NCBI RefSeq assembly: GCF_014637345.1
Contig: NZ_BMEX01000004.1
Span: 186,001-250,000 of the forward strand
Source: Kroppenstedtia guangzhouensis
Lineage (GTDB): Bacteria > Bacillota > Bacilli > Thermoactinomycetales > DSM-45169
DNA: 64,000 nucleotides
Direction: 5' to 3'
The translations under genes were made by a program, and so were the position numbers. Under the pieces are notes generated by a model. The model did not search any database. It was not told where the DNA came from and saw only the letters and a program-made list of their open reading frames with translations. Shown here piece by piece: positions 26,815-35,731 of the stretch (the first letter of the stretch is position 1; every line of letters starts with the position of its first letter).

Positions 26815-29128
26815 TTGATTGAAACGATGCGGCAGTGGGGGACCGCTTGCCTGCAATATGGGGAACAACGGTGGAAACGGTGGAGAGAAGCCCACCCCGA
26901 ACTGCTTCGCTGGGGGAGGAAGGCATACATCCTGTTGGCCTGGGTCCTGATCCCCCTTGCCATCCTCGCCTGGATCTTCATCCCGCAAGCGAGGCAGGCG
27001 ATGGTTCAGTTCTTGTGGAGCTACTACCTGCTGTGGCAATTTTGGTTCCTCGCCCGCAGCAAGACGATGACCTGGACGGGGACCGCCCCGTTTTTTTGCG
27101 GTGGGTGCATGGCTGATCGCCCCCTTATCAGCCTTGATCATCTACTTCACTCATGGCCTGTTTGCTGAGGGAGCCCTTTCCGTGCGGGCGGACTGGAGCA
27201 GTGAGGTGTTGGGGCCCTTCGTCGAGGAGACGGTGAAGCTGTTCCCTTTCTTTCTCCTCTTCCTGTGGACCCGGCGTACCCAAACCTTCAGCCTGACCGA
27301 CTATCTGTTGGCCGGTGCGGCGGTCGGGGTCGGGTTTGACTTTATGGAGGAGATGTTGCGGCGTTGGGTGACGGCGGATTCCGGAAGCGGGTTGTTTGGT
27401 TTCCTGGCGGAACTGTTGTCCGACACTGAGCAGAATTGGGGGGTATTCACCCTGTTTCCCGGCTCCTTTGAAAGCCATGAGGCCTTCTCCTCCGGGCATG
27501 GGATCTGGAGCGGGTTTGTCACCTTGGCGATCGGACTGGGGATTCATTTGCCGAAACGGTGGGGGAGGAAGGCTTTCCTCCTTCCGTTGGCGGTCTTCGC
27601 CTGGGCCGTGTTCGACCATGGGGCCTGGAACGCTCACAGTGACGGGATGCCGTTACCCTTGGAGTGGCTGTATCTGTTGACAGGACAGGGACACTTCTTT
27701 AAATGGGTCTTCGTGGCGGCGTTTCTGTTGGCGATCGGGCTGGACTACCGCCGGTTGAACCGGGTGGGGGAAAGGTTGCCCCTGCTCCCCGGTGAGCGCC
27801 TGTTGGAGCCCTTGACGGAGCTGTTGACTATTCTGCAGGCGATCCCCCGGGGGCGACAAGTATGGGGCCACATGGTCTTGTTCACCCGGGAACGAAGGCG
27901 CCTCGGTTTCTCGTTGCTGGCGCCACGGGATGATGACATCGAGATGGAACAGGAATCCCTGTGTCAGACGCTCCACCGGCGTTCCCTGATTCTGGGGAGT
28001 GCCTTGGCTGCTTTGCTGTTGCTGTGGCTGTCCGCTGATGTTTACATCCTGCATGAGGGACCGGATGCCTATTTCACAGGTCTGCTGGACCGTCTCGCTG
28101 ACTGGTGGCAAGGGCTGAACGGCTGGGAAAAGGCGGGGGTGATCACCGCCGTCACCGTGCTGGGTGGCATGCTGACGGTGGCGACGGGAGGCGGTTTCCT
28201 GGCGGGAGGATTCACCGCTCTCGGTGCCGCACTCACCGCCCATGACATCCTGCAAAACCCGGAGCCGACAAAGGCTTTTCTGAAAGATCCAGTCGGAACC
28301 TTGAAACAGTGGGGAAAGGAGTTGCTCCGGCGCCCACCCCAGGAAGCCGGGGTCCTCGTCCTGGCTGTGGCGGCGGATCAGCTTTCCCGTCGCGTCCCTG
28401 TCATCCGGGTGGTGGATGAGCTGATCCACCGGGGAAAAGCGGCCCTCCAGCGTTTTGCGCGGAGATGGATGCCCGGCCGCTCCATGCAGGAGGCCGGCAC
28501 GGGAGCAAGAGTGGACTGGACCGGACCGGATGTGAGGCAATCCCGCGGGACCGGGAGTTCCGGCGGAGGAGATGGGAAGGAGCCGGAGAAAAAGAAGACA
28601 GGATGGGAACGCTTTGAAGAAGAAGATCCCCTGCCGGGAAGTCTGGGGACGAGTAAGACCAGGAGTTTGTTTAAAAGCGTTTTGGATCAGGCTTATAAAG
28701 AAGATCCCGGGCGAAAAACCACCTTTGGGATTCCGGATGATATAGTGGTCAAAGATGGAAGAATTACGATCGTGGAAGAAGCGAAGATGTATTCGAAAAA
28801 GGAATTTGAGCGGCTGGCTAATCTGGCGGAGGATGATCCTGATCGATTTATTAGGCGAGGTATTCCGGCAAATACTGATGCAAGGCAGATACGCTATATT
28901 CAATTTAAGAAGCATAAGGAGTCTGTAAACTATCTCCTCAACAATCTGGACAAGATTTCCTCAGCCAAGGAGCTGGGAATCACTCATTCCGATGCGAAGG
29001 TGGAATATATGCTGAAAGTGCCGAAATGGGCGTCCGAAGACATGTTGGAGAAGATGAAGAAGGCTTTTGAAGAGCAGCTCAACATCACGGTGAAATATCG
29101 CCGCATCGACTGGGGTGGGAAAAGATAA
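26815..29128 (+). CDS. PrsW-like membrane protease fused to PD-(D/E)XK-like toxin (frameshift at T7)
   Basis: Read as one protein of about 770 residues. The first 95 residues (a membrane helix LLAWVLIPLAILAWIF) are separated from the rest by a T7 run at 27091-27097; six Ts would join the frames. The second part (27101-29128) has PrsW motifs: EETVK (42-46), FDFMEE, H133 in SGHGIWSG and H173 in FDHGAWN, within several membrane helices. A Gly-rich hydrophobic stretch (345-380) and a charged linker (480-515) lead to a C-terminal domain with PDD (545-547) and EEAK (559-562), a PD-(D/E)XK-like pattern. TTG start behind AGGAGGGG. The stop overlaps the immunity gene (TAATG). The toxin reading is inferred from this architecture and the downstream cassette. 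Confidence 0.78.
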
Positions 29129-29922
29129 TGGAAGAGATCGAAAGATGGCTGATGTTTTCTTATTGGGGCTCCTATCTGAAGGAAGATTATATGCAGGTGG
29201 GGCTGGATGTGACGGAAGTCCTGATGAAGCACTGGGGTCAGGTAGAATGGCTAAGGGGAACTTTATTTAGCTATGATGAAGGGCTGAAAGATGTCGATTC
29301 CTTCGACAAGATCAGGGATGAGGTCTTGAGTAATCAAAAAAGATATAGATTATATGATGTTACATTCTTCAATCCCACTGTGACAGAAGAAATCTATGTG
29401 AACCGGTTGGATATTTTTGATGCAATGTTAACGATTCAAGAATACGATGATCTGAAATATTTCCAAACCGAGGATCCTACCTTGAATGAACAGAGAACCC
29501 GGGCGCTGTTGGAAGTGTTCACCGATGTGGCCAGTCTGCCCGCCATTGAAGAACTGTGGATGCCGGATCGCGATTTAAATGCCTTCATGGGCCATCCCGC
29601 TTATCTGTACCGGCCCCGTCCGCTGTATGAACGGGTGGAGGATTCGCTTTATACATTGAAGACAAAAGACGAAGTAACCCGATTGGTGGAGGAGTTTCAT
29701 ACCTATGTGCCGATGGAATGGGTGATCGACTATTTGCAGGATCACCTGGGGGCAGATGCGGTACAGGTGATGGCGGACGGCAAGGTCCGGGTCTTGTTTT
29801 ATGATCGGGAGCTAACCAAAAGCAAAGTGGATACCCGGGAGTTTCTGAACAACTTTGAAGCAGATGTGGATCGGTTTTGCCGGGAAAAGGGTGTAACGTT
29901 GTACAAGGGTGAGGCGTCATAA
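29128..29922 (+). CDS. Putative immunity protein 1 for the C-terminal toxin
   Basis: A 264-residue acidic, soluble protein without recognised family. It begins in a one-base TAATG overlap with the toxin stop, so expression is coupled. It aligns along its full length with the protein at 30193-30987 (about three quarters identical by eye; shared YDVTFFNPTVTEEIYVNRL, FMGHPAYLYRPRPLYERVE, FYDREL). A high-copy, duplicated gene placed right after a variable toxin tail is the typical immunity arrangement of polymorphic toxins. Terminated at 29931-29971. Confidence 0.75.
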   Translation: MEEIERWLMFSYWGSYLKEDYMQVGLDVTEVLMKHWGQVEWLRGTLFSYDEGLKDVDSFDKIRDEVLSNQKRYRLYDVTFFNPTVTEEIYVNRLDIFDAMLTIQEYDDLKYFQTEDPTLNEQRTRALLEVFTDVASLPAIEELWMPDRDLNAFMGHPAYLYRPRPLYERVEDSLYTLKTKDEVTRLVEEFHTYVPMEWVIDYLQDHLGADAVQVMADGKVRVLFYDRELTKSKVDTREFLNNFEADVDRFCREKGVTLYKGEAS

Positions 29923-29930
29923 CAGTTTGA

Positions 29931-29971
29931 GACGAACGGGGAATCTGTTGATTCCCTGTTCGTCCTTTTTT
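29931..29971 (+). terminator. Intrinsic terminator
   Basis: A 15-bp stem with a single mismatch (GACGAACGGGGAATC with GATTCCCTGTTCGTC), four-base loop and six Ts, following immunity gene 1. Confidence 0.88.
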
Positions 29972-30002
29972 GCAGGACTCAGGCATGGCAGCCGTTTATT
30001 TT

Positions 30003-30193
30003 CTTAGCAACCTCGATAAGTTCCCCTGGCCAAGGAGCTGGGAATTACTCATTCCGATGCACAGGTGGAATATATGCTGAAAGTGCCGAAATGGGCTTCC
30101 GAAGATGCGTTGGAGAAGATGAAGAAGGCTTTTGAAGAGCAACTTAACATCACGGTGAATTATCGCCGGATCGACTGGGGTGGGAAAGGATAA
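30003..30193 (+). pseudogene. Orphan toxin C-terminal tail
   Basis: From 30029 the sequence encodes 54 residues nearly identical to the end of the toxin (AKELGITHSDA..VEYMLKVPKWASED, then KKAFEEQLNIT, ending RIDWGGK) and stops with the same TAA-ATG overlap onto an immunity gene. Weaker nucleotide similarity extends left to about 30003. It has no start codon or ribosome site of its own. Such toxin-tail plus immunity cassettes are reservoirs for recombination into the full-length toxin gene. Confidence 0.85.
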
Positions 30194-30987
30194 TGGAAGA
30201 GATCGAGAGATGGCTGATGTATTCCTTTTGGGGTTCTTATCTGAAAGGGGATTATATTCAGGCAGGATTGGATGTAACGGAAATTCTTATGAAACACTGG
30301 GGTCAGGTAGAGTGGCTAAGGGGGTTTGCATTTAGCTATGATGAAGGGCTGAAAGATGTCAATTCCATCGACATTGTTCGAAAAGAAGTTTTGAGTGATC
30401 GGGATCGTTATGAATTATACGATGTTACATTTTTCAATCCCACTGTGACAGAAGAAATCTATGTAAACCGGTTGAATGTTGATGATGCCATGTTAACAGT
30501 CGCAGAATTTGATGATATGAAATATTTTCAAACGGGCGATTCCACCTTAAACGAACAAAGAGTTCGGAAACTGTTGGAAGTATTCACGGAAGTAGGCAGT
30601 CTTCCCGCCATACAAGAGCTGTGGATGGTGAATCCTGAGCGATTCGCCTTCATGGGCCATCCTGCCTATCTGTATCGTCCCCGTCCACTATATGAACGGG
30701 TGGAGAATACACTTTATACACCGAAAACCAAAGATGAGGTGGCCCGGTTGGTGGAGGAGTTTGAAGCCCATGTACCCTCAGAATGGGTGATCGACTATGT
30801 GCGGGAACGCCTGGGAGCGGATGCGGCACAGGAGATGGCGGACGGCAAGATCCGGGTTCGCTTCTATGACCGGGAACTGACCCAAAGCAAGGTGAACGCC
30901 CGGGAATTTCTGCGCACTTTTGAGGAAGATGTGGATCGTTTTTGCCTGGAAAAAGGGGTGACGCTGTATAAGGGTGAGGTGTCATAA
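30193..30987 (+). CDS. Putative immunity protein 2
   Basis: A 264-residue paralogue of the protein at 29128-29922, starting at the ATG that overlaps the TAA of the orphan toxin tail. Differences are scattered (for example MYSFWGSYLKGDY against MFSYWGSYLKEDY), so both copies are under constraint or recently diverged. It probably protects against the toxin variant represented by the orphan tail. Transcription would need read-through of the terminator at 29931 or an unseen promoter. Confidence 0.72.
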   Translation: MEEIERWLMYSFWGSYLKGDYIQAGLDVTEILMKHWGQVEWLRGFAFSYDEGLKDVNSIDIVRKEVLSDRDRYELYDVTFFNPTVTEEIYVNRLNVDDAMLTVAEFDDMKYFQTGDSTLNEQRVRKLLEVFTEVGSLPAIQELWMVNPERFAFMGHPAYLYRPRPLYERVENTLYTPKTKDEVARLVEEFEAHVPSEWVIDYVRERLGADAAQEMADGKIRVRFYDRELTQSKVNAREFLRTFEEDVDRFCLEKGVTLYKGEVS

Positions 30988-31030
30988 CAGTTTGGGACGA
31001 ACGGGGAAATCCGCTCCCGGAAGAAATGAA

Positions 31031-31074
31031 AACAGTCACCGCCTCCACCTAACAGGTGGTGGTGACTGTTTTTT
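31031..31074. terminator. Bidirectional intrinsic terminator
   Basis: AACAGTCACC...CCACCT pairs with AGGTGG...GGTGACTGTT; A-run on the left and T-run on the right. It separates the immunity gene from the convergent MFS gene. Confidence 0.85.
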
Positions 31075-31083
31075 GTTGCGCTT

Positions 31084-32295
31084 CTATTTCTCATGGAACA
31101 CGGTCACATTGCGACCGGCACCCAGTCCCGCGATCAACATGAAGAAGCTGACGAGGAGGAAGGTAAGGATCGGCAGGGTCCAGGAATGTGTGGCGTCGTA
31201 AAGGAAGCCGGTTAAAATCGGTCCGATGGCGGCCAGCAGATAACCAAAGGATTGGGCCATGCCGGAGAGAGCGGCGGCTTGTTTCGCGTGGTTGGCGCGC
31301 AAGCTCAGCATTGTGAGGGACAGACTGATCGTCGCTCCTTGAGCCAAACCGATGAAGATGACAGACAGGATCGCCAGGATCAGGCTTCCACTGGCAAATA
31401 ACCCGAGCAAACCCAGGAAGTACAGGAGACTGACCACCGCCACGATCCCTCTCTGGTGGGAGAAACGATCCGCCAAGACCGGTGCCAAGAAAGTAGCTGG
31501 AAGCCCGATAAACTGCACCCCGAACAGCATCCAGCCGGCCATTCCCCTGCTCATGCCCTGACTGCTCAGGATTTCAGGAAGCCAGGCGACAATGCAATAA
31601 AAAAGAAAGGACTGCAACCCCATAAAAAAACTGACTTGCCAGGCAAGGGGAGATCCCCACAGGGGGACGGAGTCTTCTGCAGATCGCGGGATATCGGGGG
31701 GGGCTTTTCTCCCAAGCTGTGCCACCCACAGGAGCAGGGCGATAACTCCGACGATTCCCCACAGCAGCAATGCCCTTCGCCAGCCCAGGTGTAAACCCCG
31801 GGACAGGGGGATGCTGACCCCGGAAGCGATGGCGGCGAACAGACCCATGGAGGTGGAGTAAATGCTGGTCATCATCCCCGTTTTTTCAGGGAAGCGATGC
31901 TTGACGATCCCCGGCAGCAATACATTGCCGATGGCCACCCCGACTCCGATCAGGGCTGTACCGGTAAAGACAGCTGCGATCGGACCGCTGGAACGGATCA
32001 CGATCCCGGAAGTGAGAATGATCAACCCCAGAAACACCGTCCGCTCATTTCCCAGGTGATTCCCTATTTTGGGTGCCAACAGAGAAAAAAGAGCAAACCC
32101 GAGAACGGGAAGAGTCGTCAGCAATCCGGCCAACCCGTTGGAAATACCCAGATCCTGACGAATCTCGCCAATCAGCGGACCGACGGAGGTGATGGCCGGC
32201 CGCAAATTAAAGGCAACCCAGATCATGCCGACCATGAAAAGGGCTGTGTTCCCTTTTGAGATTTTTTCCGTTGCCGGCACAGAATGCTCGTTCAT
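31084..32295 (-). CDS. MFS transporter, CynX/NimT (YycB) family
   Basis: A 403-residue protein with about twelve membrane helices. The N-terminal ISKGNTALFMVGMIWVAFNLRPAITSVGPL segment and the conserved NLRPA motif belong to the cyanate/nitroimidazole (CynX/NimT) subfamily of the major facilitator superfamily. ATG at 32295 follows AGAGGGG; a longer frame with an upstream ATG lacks a ribosome site. Divergent from the yhf operon and could export or import a compound linked to it, but the gap also contains repeat debris. Substrate not predictable. Confidence 0.87.
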   Translation of the reverse strand: MNEHSVPATEKISKGNTALFMVGMIWVAFNLRPAITSVGPLIGEIRQDLGISNGLAGLLTTLPVLGFALFSLLAPKIGNHLGNERTVFLGLIILTSGIVIRSSGPIAAVFTGTALIGVGVAIGNVLLPGIVKHRFPEKTGMMTSIYSTSMGLFAAIASGVSIPLSRGLHLGWRRALLLWGIVGVIALLLWVAQLGRKAPPDIPRSAEDSVPLWGSPLAWQVSFFMGLQSFLFYCIVAWLPEILSSQGMSRGMAGWMLFGVQFIGLPATFLAPVLADRFSHQRGIVAVVSLLYFLGLLGLFASGSLILAILSVIFIGLAQGATISLSLTMLSLRANHAKQAAALSGMAQSFGYLLAAIGPILTGFLYDATHSWTLPILTFLLVSFFMLIAGLGAGRNVTVFHEK

Positions 32296-32493
32296 ATGAA
32301 GCCCCTCTCTTTCTGCCTTCACGATTGCACCGGGTGGGGATCCAGCGTTGACGGGCGTGAACTGATTCTTTTAAGCCTAATGGTTTGCCGGACGTACAGT
32401 CAAGGGGATCACTTTGGAGAAGGGTTCTTCCCGTTGGGATCAGGATGACAAGATGGAATAGGTTGTCCTTATTTAAAAACAATTTTTCTAGCG

Positions 32494-32524
32494 ACTCGGC
32501 CAGCACTAATTCACAACGCTTTTA
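32494..32524. repeat. Dispersed palindromic element, partial copy D (right end)
   Basis: ACTCGGCCAGCACTAATTCA-CAACGCTTTTA matches the right end of copy A (CCGGCCAGCACGAATTCAC-AATGCTTC). The rest of the element is not recognisable upstream, so this is a truncated copy. Confidence 0.55.
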
Positions 32525-32582
32525 GTAACAGGACTTTCGCACATCAGTAAAAAATTTCCGAAGAAAAGCCCTCTCAAACAGA

Positions 32583-32610
32583 TTGACATGAAGAGAATCT
32601 CGTGTAAATA
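32583..32610 (+). promoter_or_regulatory. Candidate sigma-A promoter of the yhf operon
   Basis: TTGACA at 32583-32588, a 16-bp spacer and TAAATA at 32605-32610. The perfect palindrome at 32619-32635 begins eight bases further on, over the expected transcription start. Confidence 0.6.
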
Positions 32611-32618
32611 TAAAAGTA

Positions 32619-32635
32619 CAATATACTGTATATTG
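32619..32635. promoter_or_regulatory. Palindromic operator at the yhf promoter
   Basis: CAATATACTGTATATTG is a perfect inverted repeat around a central T, placed at the predicted start of transcription. The first gene of the operon is a GntR-like HTH regulator, so autoregulation by that protein is the simplest reading. Confidence 0.65.
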
Positions 32636-32645
32636 GGGAATGCTC

Positions 32646-33578
32646 ATGGACACACAAATCGAACGTATTTATACGAAGAACGGGAGAGTGGCCCAACAGA
32701 TTGCTGTGCAGTTGCTCCGTTTGAAAAAAGGGGAGCAATTACCCCGCATCGACGATTTTGTAAGGGTTTTCAATGCGGCCCGGGGAACGATTCAAGGTGG
32801 GCTCAGACTTTTGGAGGAAATGTCAGCGGTACGTTTGGAGTCCAGAGGTCATTTGGGAACTTTCCTGGTTGACAAAGATCAGTCCCTGCTCTGGAAAATT
32901 GCCGATCGCGGTGCATTGGTGGCAGCGATGCCTCTTCCCTACTCCCGAAGATACGAAGGGTTGGCTACCGGATTTGTTCAAATCTTTGAAGAGATGAAGC
33001 TGCCTTTTACCATCGCTTATATGCGCGGTGCCGACAGCCGGATTGAAGCCCTTCGCTCCCGGCGAATTGACTTTGCGATTGTCTCCCGTTGGGCTGCGGA
33101 AAAAGCTTGCCGCCAGTATAACGACCTGTCTCTTCAACAATTCCTGGGTGAGAAAACCTATGTAGAGCATCATGGAGTTTTATTTGCCGATCGGAACAAA
33201 AAGCAAATAGAGCCTGGAATGCGGGTGGGAATCGACCCTTCTTCCCCGGATCAGCGGGACCTCACCTATGCGGAATGCAAGGGATTGGATGTCCAATTGG
33301 TGGAGGTCAACTATATGCAACTGTTCAACCAGTTGGAAAGCGGACAGATTGATGCGGCCATCTGGAATCTGGATGAAACGGCAGACGGATCTCATTGGGG
33401 AAAAGGCCGGTTTCAAAAAGAAGATGCCCAAAATATGAGTCTCTCCCTGTCTGAAGCCGCCTTATTGATCCGGCACCCTGGAGAAGAGGTGGCGCAAGTA
33501 TTGGATGCACTTTCCGTTCAAAAGATTAACCAGATTCAGAAGGAAGTATTGCAGGGCCGCAGGATCCCACATTATTGA
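32646..33578 (+). CDS. yhfZ: YhfZ-family HTH transcriptional regulator
   Basis: A 310-residue regulator. Residues 10-75 form a GntR-type winged helix (GRVAQQIAVQLLRLKKGEQLPRIDD...ARGTIQGGLRLLEE), followed by a periplasmic-binding-protein-like effector domain (about 90-300; MPLPYSRRYEGLATGF, DFAIVSRWAAE, IDAAIWNLDET). This is the layout of E. coli YhfZ. I chose ATG 32646, six bases after GGGGA, rather than ATG 32640 which is too close to it. First gene of the eight-gene operon; it likely binds the palindrome at 32619-32635 in response to a small ligand of the pathway. Confidence 0.82.
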   Translation: MDTQIERIYTKNGRVAQQIAVQLLRLKKGEQLPRIDDFVRVFNAARGTIQGGLRLLEEMSAVRLESRGHLGTFLVDKDQSLLWKIADRGALVAAMPLPYSRRYEGLATGFVQIFEEMKLPFTIAYMRGADSRIEALRSRRIDFAIVSRWAAEKACRQYNDLSLQQFLGEKTYVEHHGVLFADRNKKQIEPGMRVGIDPSSPDQRDLTYAECKGLDVQLVEVNYMQLFNQLESGQIDAAIWNLDETADGSHWGKGRFQKEDAQNMSLSLSEAALLIRHPGEEVAQVLDALSVQKINQIQKEVLQGRRIPHY

Positions 33579-33592
33579 GGGGGGAAAGAGAC

Positions 33593-33970
33593 ATGCTACC
33601 GGAGGAAGTGAAAGAACGATTGGACTTGCTTGTCAACAGCAAGCAAATCAAACCCGATACCCGCAAAAAGGTGTGGGAATCCCTGTGTCAATTGGAAAGA
33701 CAGGGGTACCTGGATCCGACCAACGAAAGCATCGGACCCTTTACCAACCATTTGGCCATCGCGGCCGAGCGGATTTCCAAGGGGGAACCCATCACCGAAA
33801 TCAATGAGCAAGTAAATGAGGTTGTAAGAGATCACCCTGAATTAAACCGAGAAGCGGAAAAGATCTTACGCCAGTGTATTCAGGATTCAGAGGCAGAGGT
33901 TCCCACAGCGGAAACCGGTTTTGTCGCTTTGTACTTAGCACTGTTACGTAAACATCCCAAAGTGGACTGA
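33593..33970 (+). CDS. yhfY: YhfY-like PRD-domain protein
   Basis: A 125-residue helical protein resembling a single PTS-regulation domain, as in E. coli YhfY. Visible features are the N-terminal VKERLDLLVNSKQI and a conserved NHLAIAAERISKGEPI segment containing the PRD His. ATG 33593 follows GGGGGGAAAGAG. Lies between yhfZ and yhfU as in the enterobacterial set. It may modulate the regulator, by analogy with other PRDs, but no phosphotransferase gene is nearby. Confidence 0.78.
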   Translation: MLPEEVKERLDLLVNSKQIKPDTRKKVWESLCQLERQGYLDPTNESIGPFTNHLAIAAERISKGEPITEINEQVNEVVRDHPELNREAEKILRQCIQDSEAEVPTAETGFVALYLALLRKHPKVD

Positions 33971-34005
33971 TGTCGGGTACGAATACAAATATGGAGGGAT
34001 ATTTC

Positions 34006-34374
34006 ATGATTCGCATTGTAATTGGTGGCTTGCAAAAGGACCTGATAAAAAAGAAGGTGGATGAAACTGGAGGGGATCGGGTAGAAGCTGTGATCACCTC
34101 TGACTTTGAAGGGGCCAAAAAAGTGAAAGCCGGACAGGCAGATTACTATTTGGGCGCCTGTAACAGCGGTGGAGGTGCAGCTCTGTCCGTAGCTATCGGC
34201 ATCTTGGGTTACAACCGTTGCGCTACCGTCGCCAAAGCAGGAGGCCGACCCAATCCCCAAGAGATCGAAAAGCTGGTCCAGGAAGGGAAAATCGCCTTCG
34301 GCATGTCTGTGGAAGCCATCGAAATGACAGTCCCAATCTTGGTTCAAAGTTTTCTGAGACATTCTGATCAATAA
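34006..34374 (+). CDS. yhfU: YhfU, DUF2620 family protein
   Basis: A 122-residue protein with strong similarity to E. coli YhfU: IGGLQKDLIKKKV, KVKAGQADYYLGACN.GGGAALSVAIGILGYN and EGKIAFGMSVEAIEM. ATG 34006 is preceded by GGAGGG. DUF2620 has no known reaction; the Gly-rich GACNSGGGAAL segment could bind a phosphate or nucleotide. Always found next to the YhfT membrane protein. Confidence 0.86.
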   Translation: MIRIVIGGLQKDLIKKKVDETGGDRVEAVITSDFEGAKKVKAGQADYYLGACNSGGGAALSVAIGILGYNRCATVAKAGGRPNPQEIEKLVQEGKIAFGMSVEAIEMTVPILVQSFLRHSDQ

Positions 34375-34393
34375 TCCGGAGGAGGAACCTCTC

Positions 34394-35710
34394 ATGGAAT
34401 TCTCCCTGATGAAAATGATTTTGGTTGCCTTGTTGACTGCCAGTACAGCTCTCCTCTCCTTCTATGGGCGGGCGGTTTTTCACGATGGAATCCGTCCCAT
34501 CATGCCTGAATTTATCGAGGGGAGAATGAAACGTCCCGAACTGGCTTCCATCTCCTTTGGATTGAGTGTGGGTTTTATCGCTTCTGTCGGAATCGCCTTC
34601 ACCCTGTCCACCAAACTGCTAAACCCCTGGTTGTTGTTTTTGCCCACCGATATCCTCGGGGTTTTGGCCACACGGGCTTGGATGGCCGCTTTGTTTGGAG
34701 GCGCTTGGGGAGTGGCTGTCGTTTCGGGATTGACAGTTGTGCAATCCGCCTTCGGGTTCTTTCCCATCGATTTCATCGGTGCTTTGGGAGAACTGAGCTC
34801 TCCAGTGCTGGCCGGGTTCGCCCTCTTCCCGATTTTGGCCATTGCTTATCAATTCGGGTGGAAAAAGGCGACTTTCTCCGCAGCTCTGGTTTTGCTGGTG
34901 CGACAACTGGTGGAGCTGGGCCTGATCCTGCCGAAGGACTTTAAACTCCTTCCGGAAGCCGGTCAGCTTTTCGTGGGGACTGTTTTGCTGGTGATATTTG
35001 CGCTGATGAAGGATCGAGGCGAGACTTCCTCCATTCCCGAAGGCGAATCTCTGTTTGAAGAACGGACACAGCGGATCCGCAGAGGCCTCCCCTTCTTCGC
35101 CGTCACCGGAGCATTGATCGCAGTCGTTGCCAACCTGGGTTACTTTGCCGGTTCCGAAGTTTCCATCTTTACCTTGAAAGAAGCCTACAACGCCACCGAT
35201 CCGGCCCAGACCCAATCACTGATCCAGCAGGCGGCACTGGCCGATTTCCTTCGCGGGATCGGTTTTGTGCCACTGATCGTAACGACTGCGCTGACCACGG
35301 GAGTATACGGTGTCGTGGGACTCACCTTTATTTTCCCCATCGCCTACCTCGCTCCCAACCCTGTAGTCGCCGCCATCGGAGGGGCACTTATCATCTCTTT
35401 GGAAGTTTTGCTTCTGTCCAAGCTCGGAAAGGTCCTGGAACGCTTCCCATCCTTGCGGGAAGCTTCGGACAGCATCCGAACGGCCATCTCCAACGTGATG
35501 GAAATTGCCTTGCTGCTGGGGTCGGTGCTGGCTGTGCTCAAGATGGGGGAATTCACCGGATTCAGCATCTTCGTCGCCCTTTACGCACTGAATGAGGCAC
35601 TGGGTCGGCCTGTCATCCGTCTGGCCGCCTCTCCCCTGGCCGCTATTTTGACCGGGTTGATCTTAAATCTGCTCTATGTATTGCAGCTGTTTACGCCGGC
35701 TGCCGGTTGA
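34394..35710 (+). CDS. yhfT: YhfT family membrane transporter
   Basis: A 438-residue polytopic membrane protein (ten or more hydrophobic segments) of the YhfT family, similar in length to E. coli YhfT (434). The N-terminal FHDGIRPIMPEFIEGRM motif between the first two helices is a family hallmark. ATG start behind GGAGGAGG. Presumed to import the substrate processed by the downstream enzymes, possibly with YhfU as partner. No substrate is known for the family. Confidence 0.86.
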   Translation: MEFSLMKMILVALLTASTALLSFYGRAVFHDGIRPIMPEFIEGRMKRPELASISFGLSVGFIASVGIAFTLSTKLLNPWLLFLPTDILGVLATRAWMAALFGGAWGVAVVSGLTVVQSAFGFFPIDFIGALGELSSPVLAGFALFPILAIAYQFGWKKATFSAALVLLVRQLVELGLILPKDFKLLPEAGQLFVGTVLLVIFALMKDRGETSSIPEGESLFEERTQRIRRGLPFFAVTGALIAVVANLGYFAGSEVSIFTLKEAYNATDPAQTQSLIQQAALADFLRGIGFVPLIVTTALTTGVYGVVGLTFIFPIAYLAPNPVVAAIGGALIISLEVLLLSKLGKVLERFPSLREASDSIRTAISNVMEIALLLGSVLAVLKMGEFTGFSIFVALYALNEALGRPVIRLAASPLAAILTGLILNLLYVLQLFTPAAG

Positions 35711-35731
35711 TCTATCGGGAGGAATGACACG

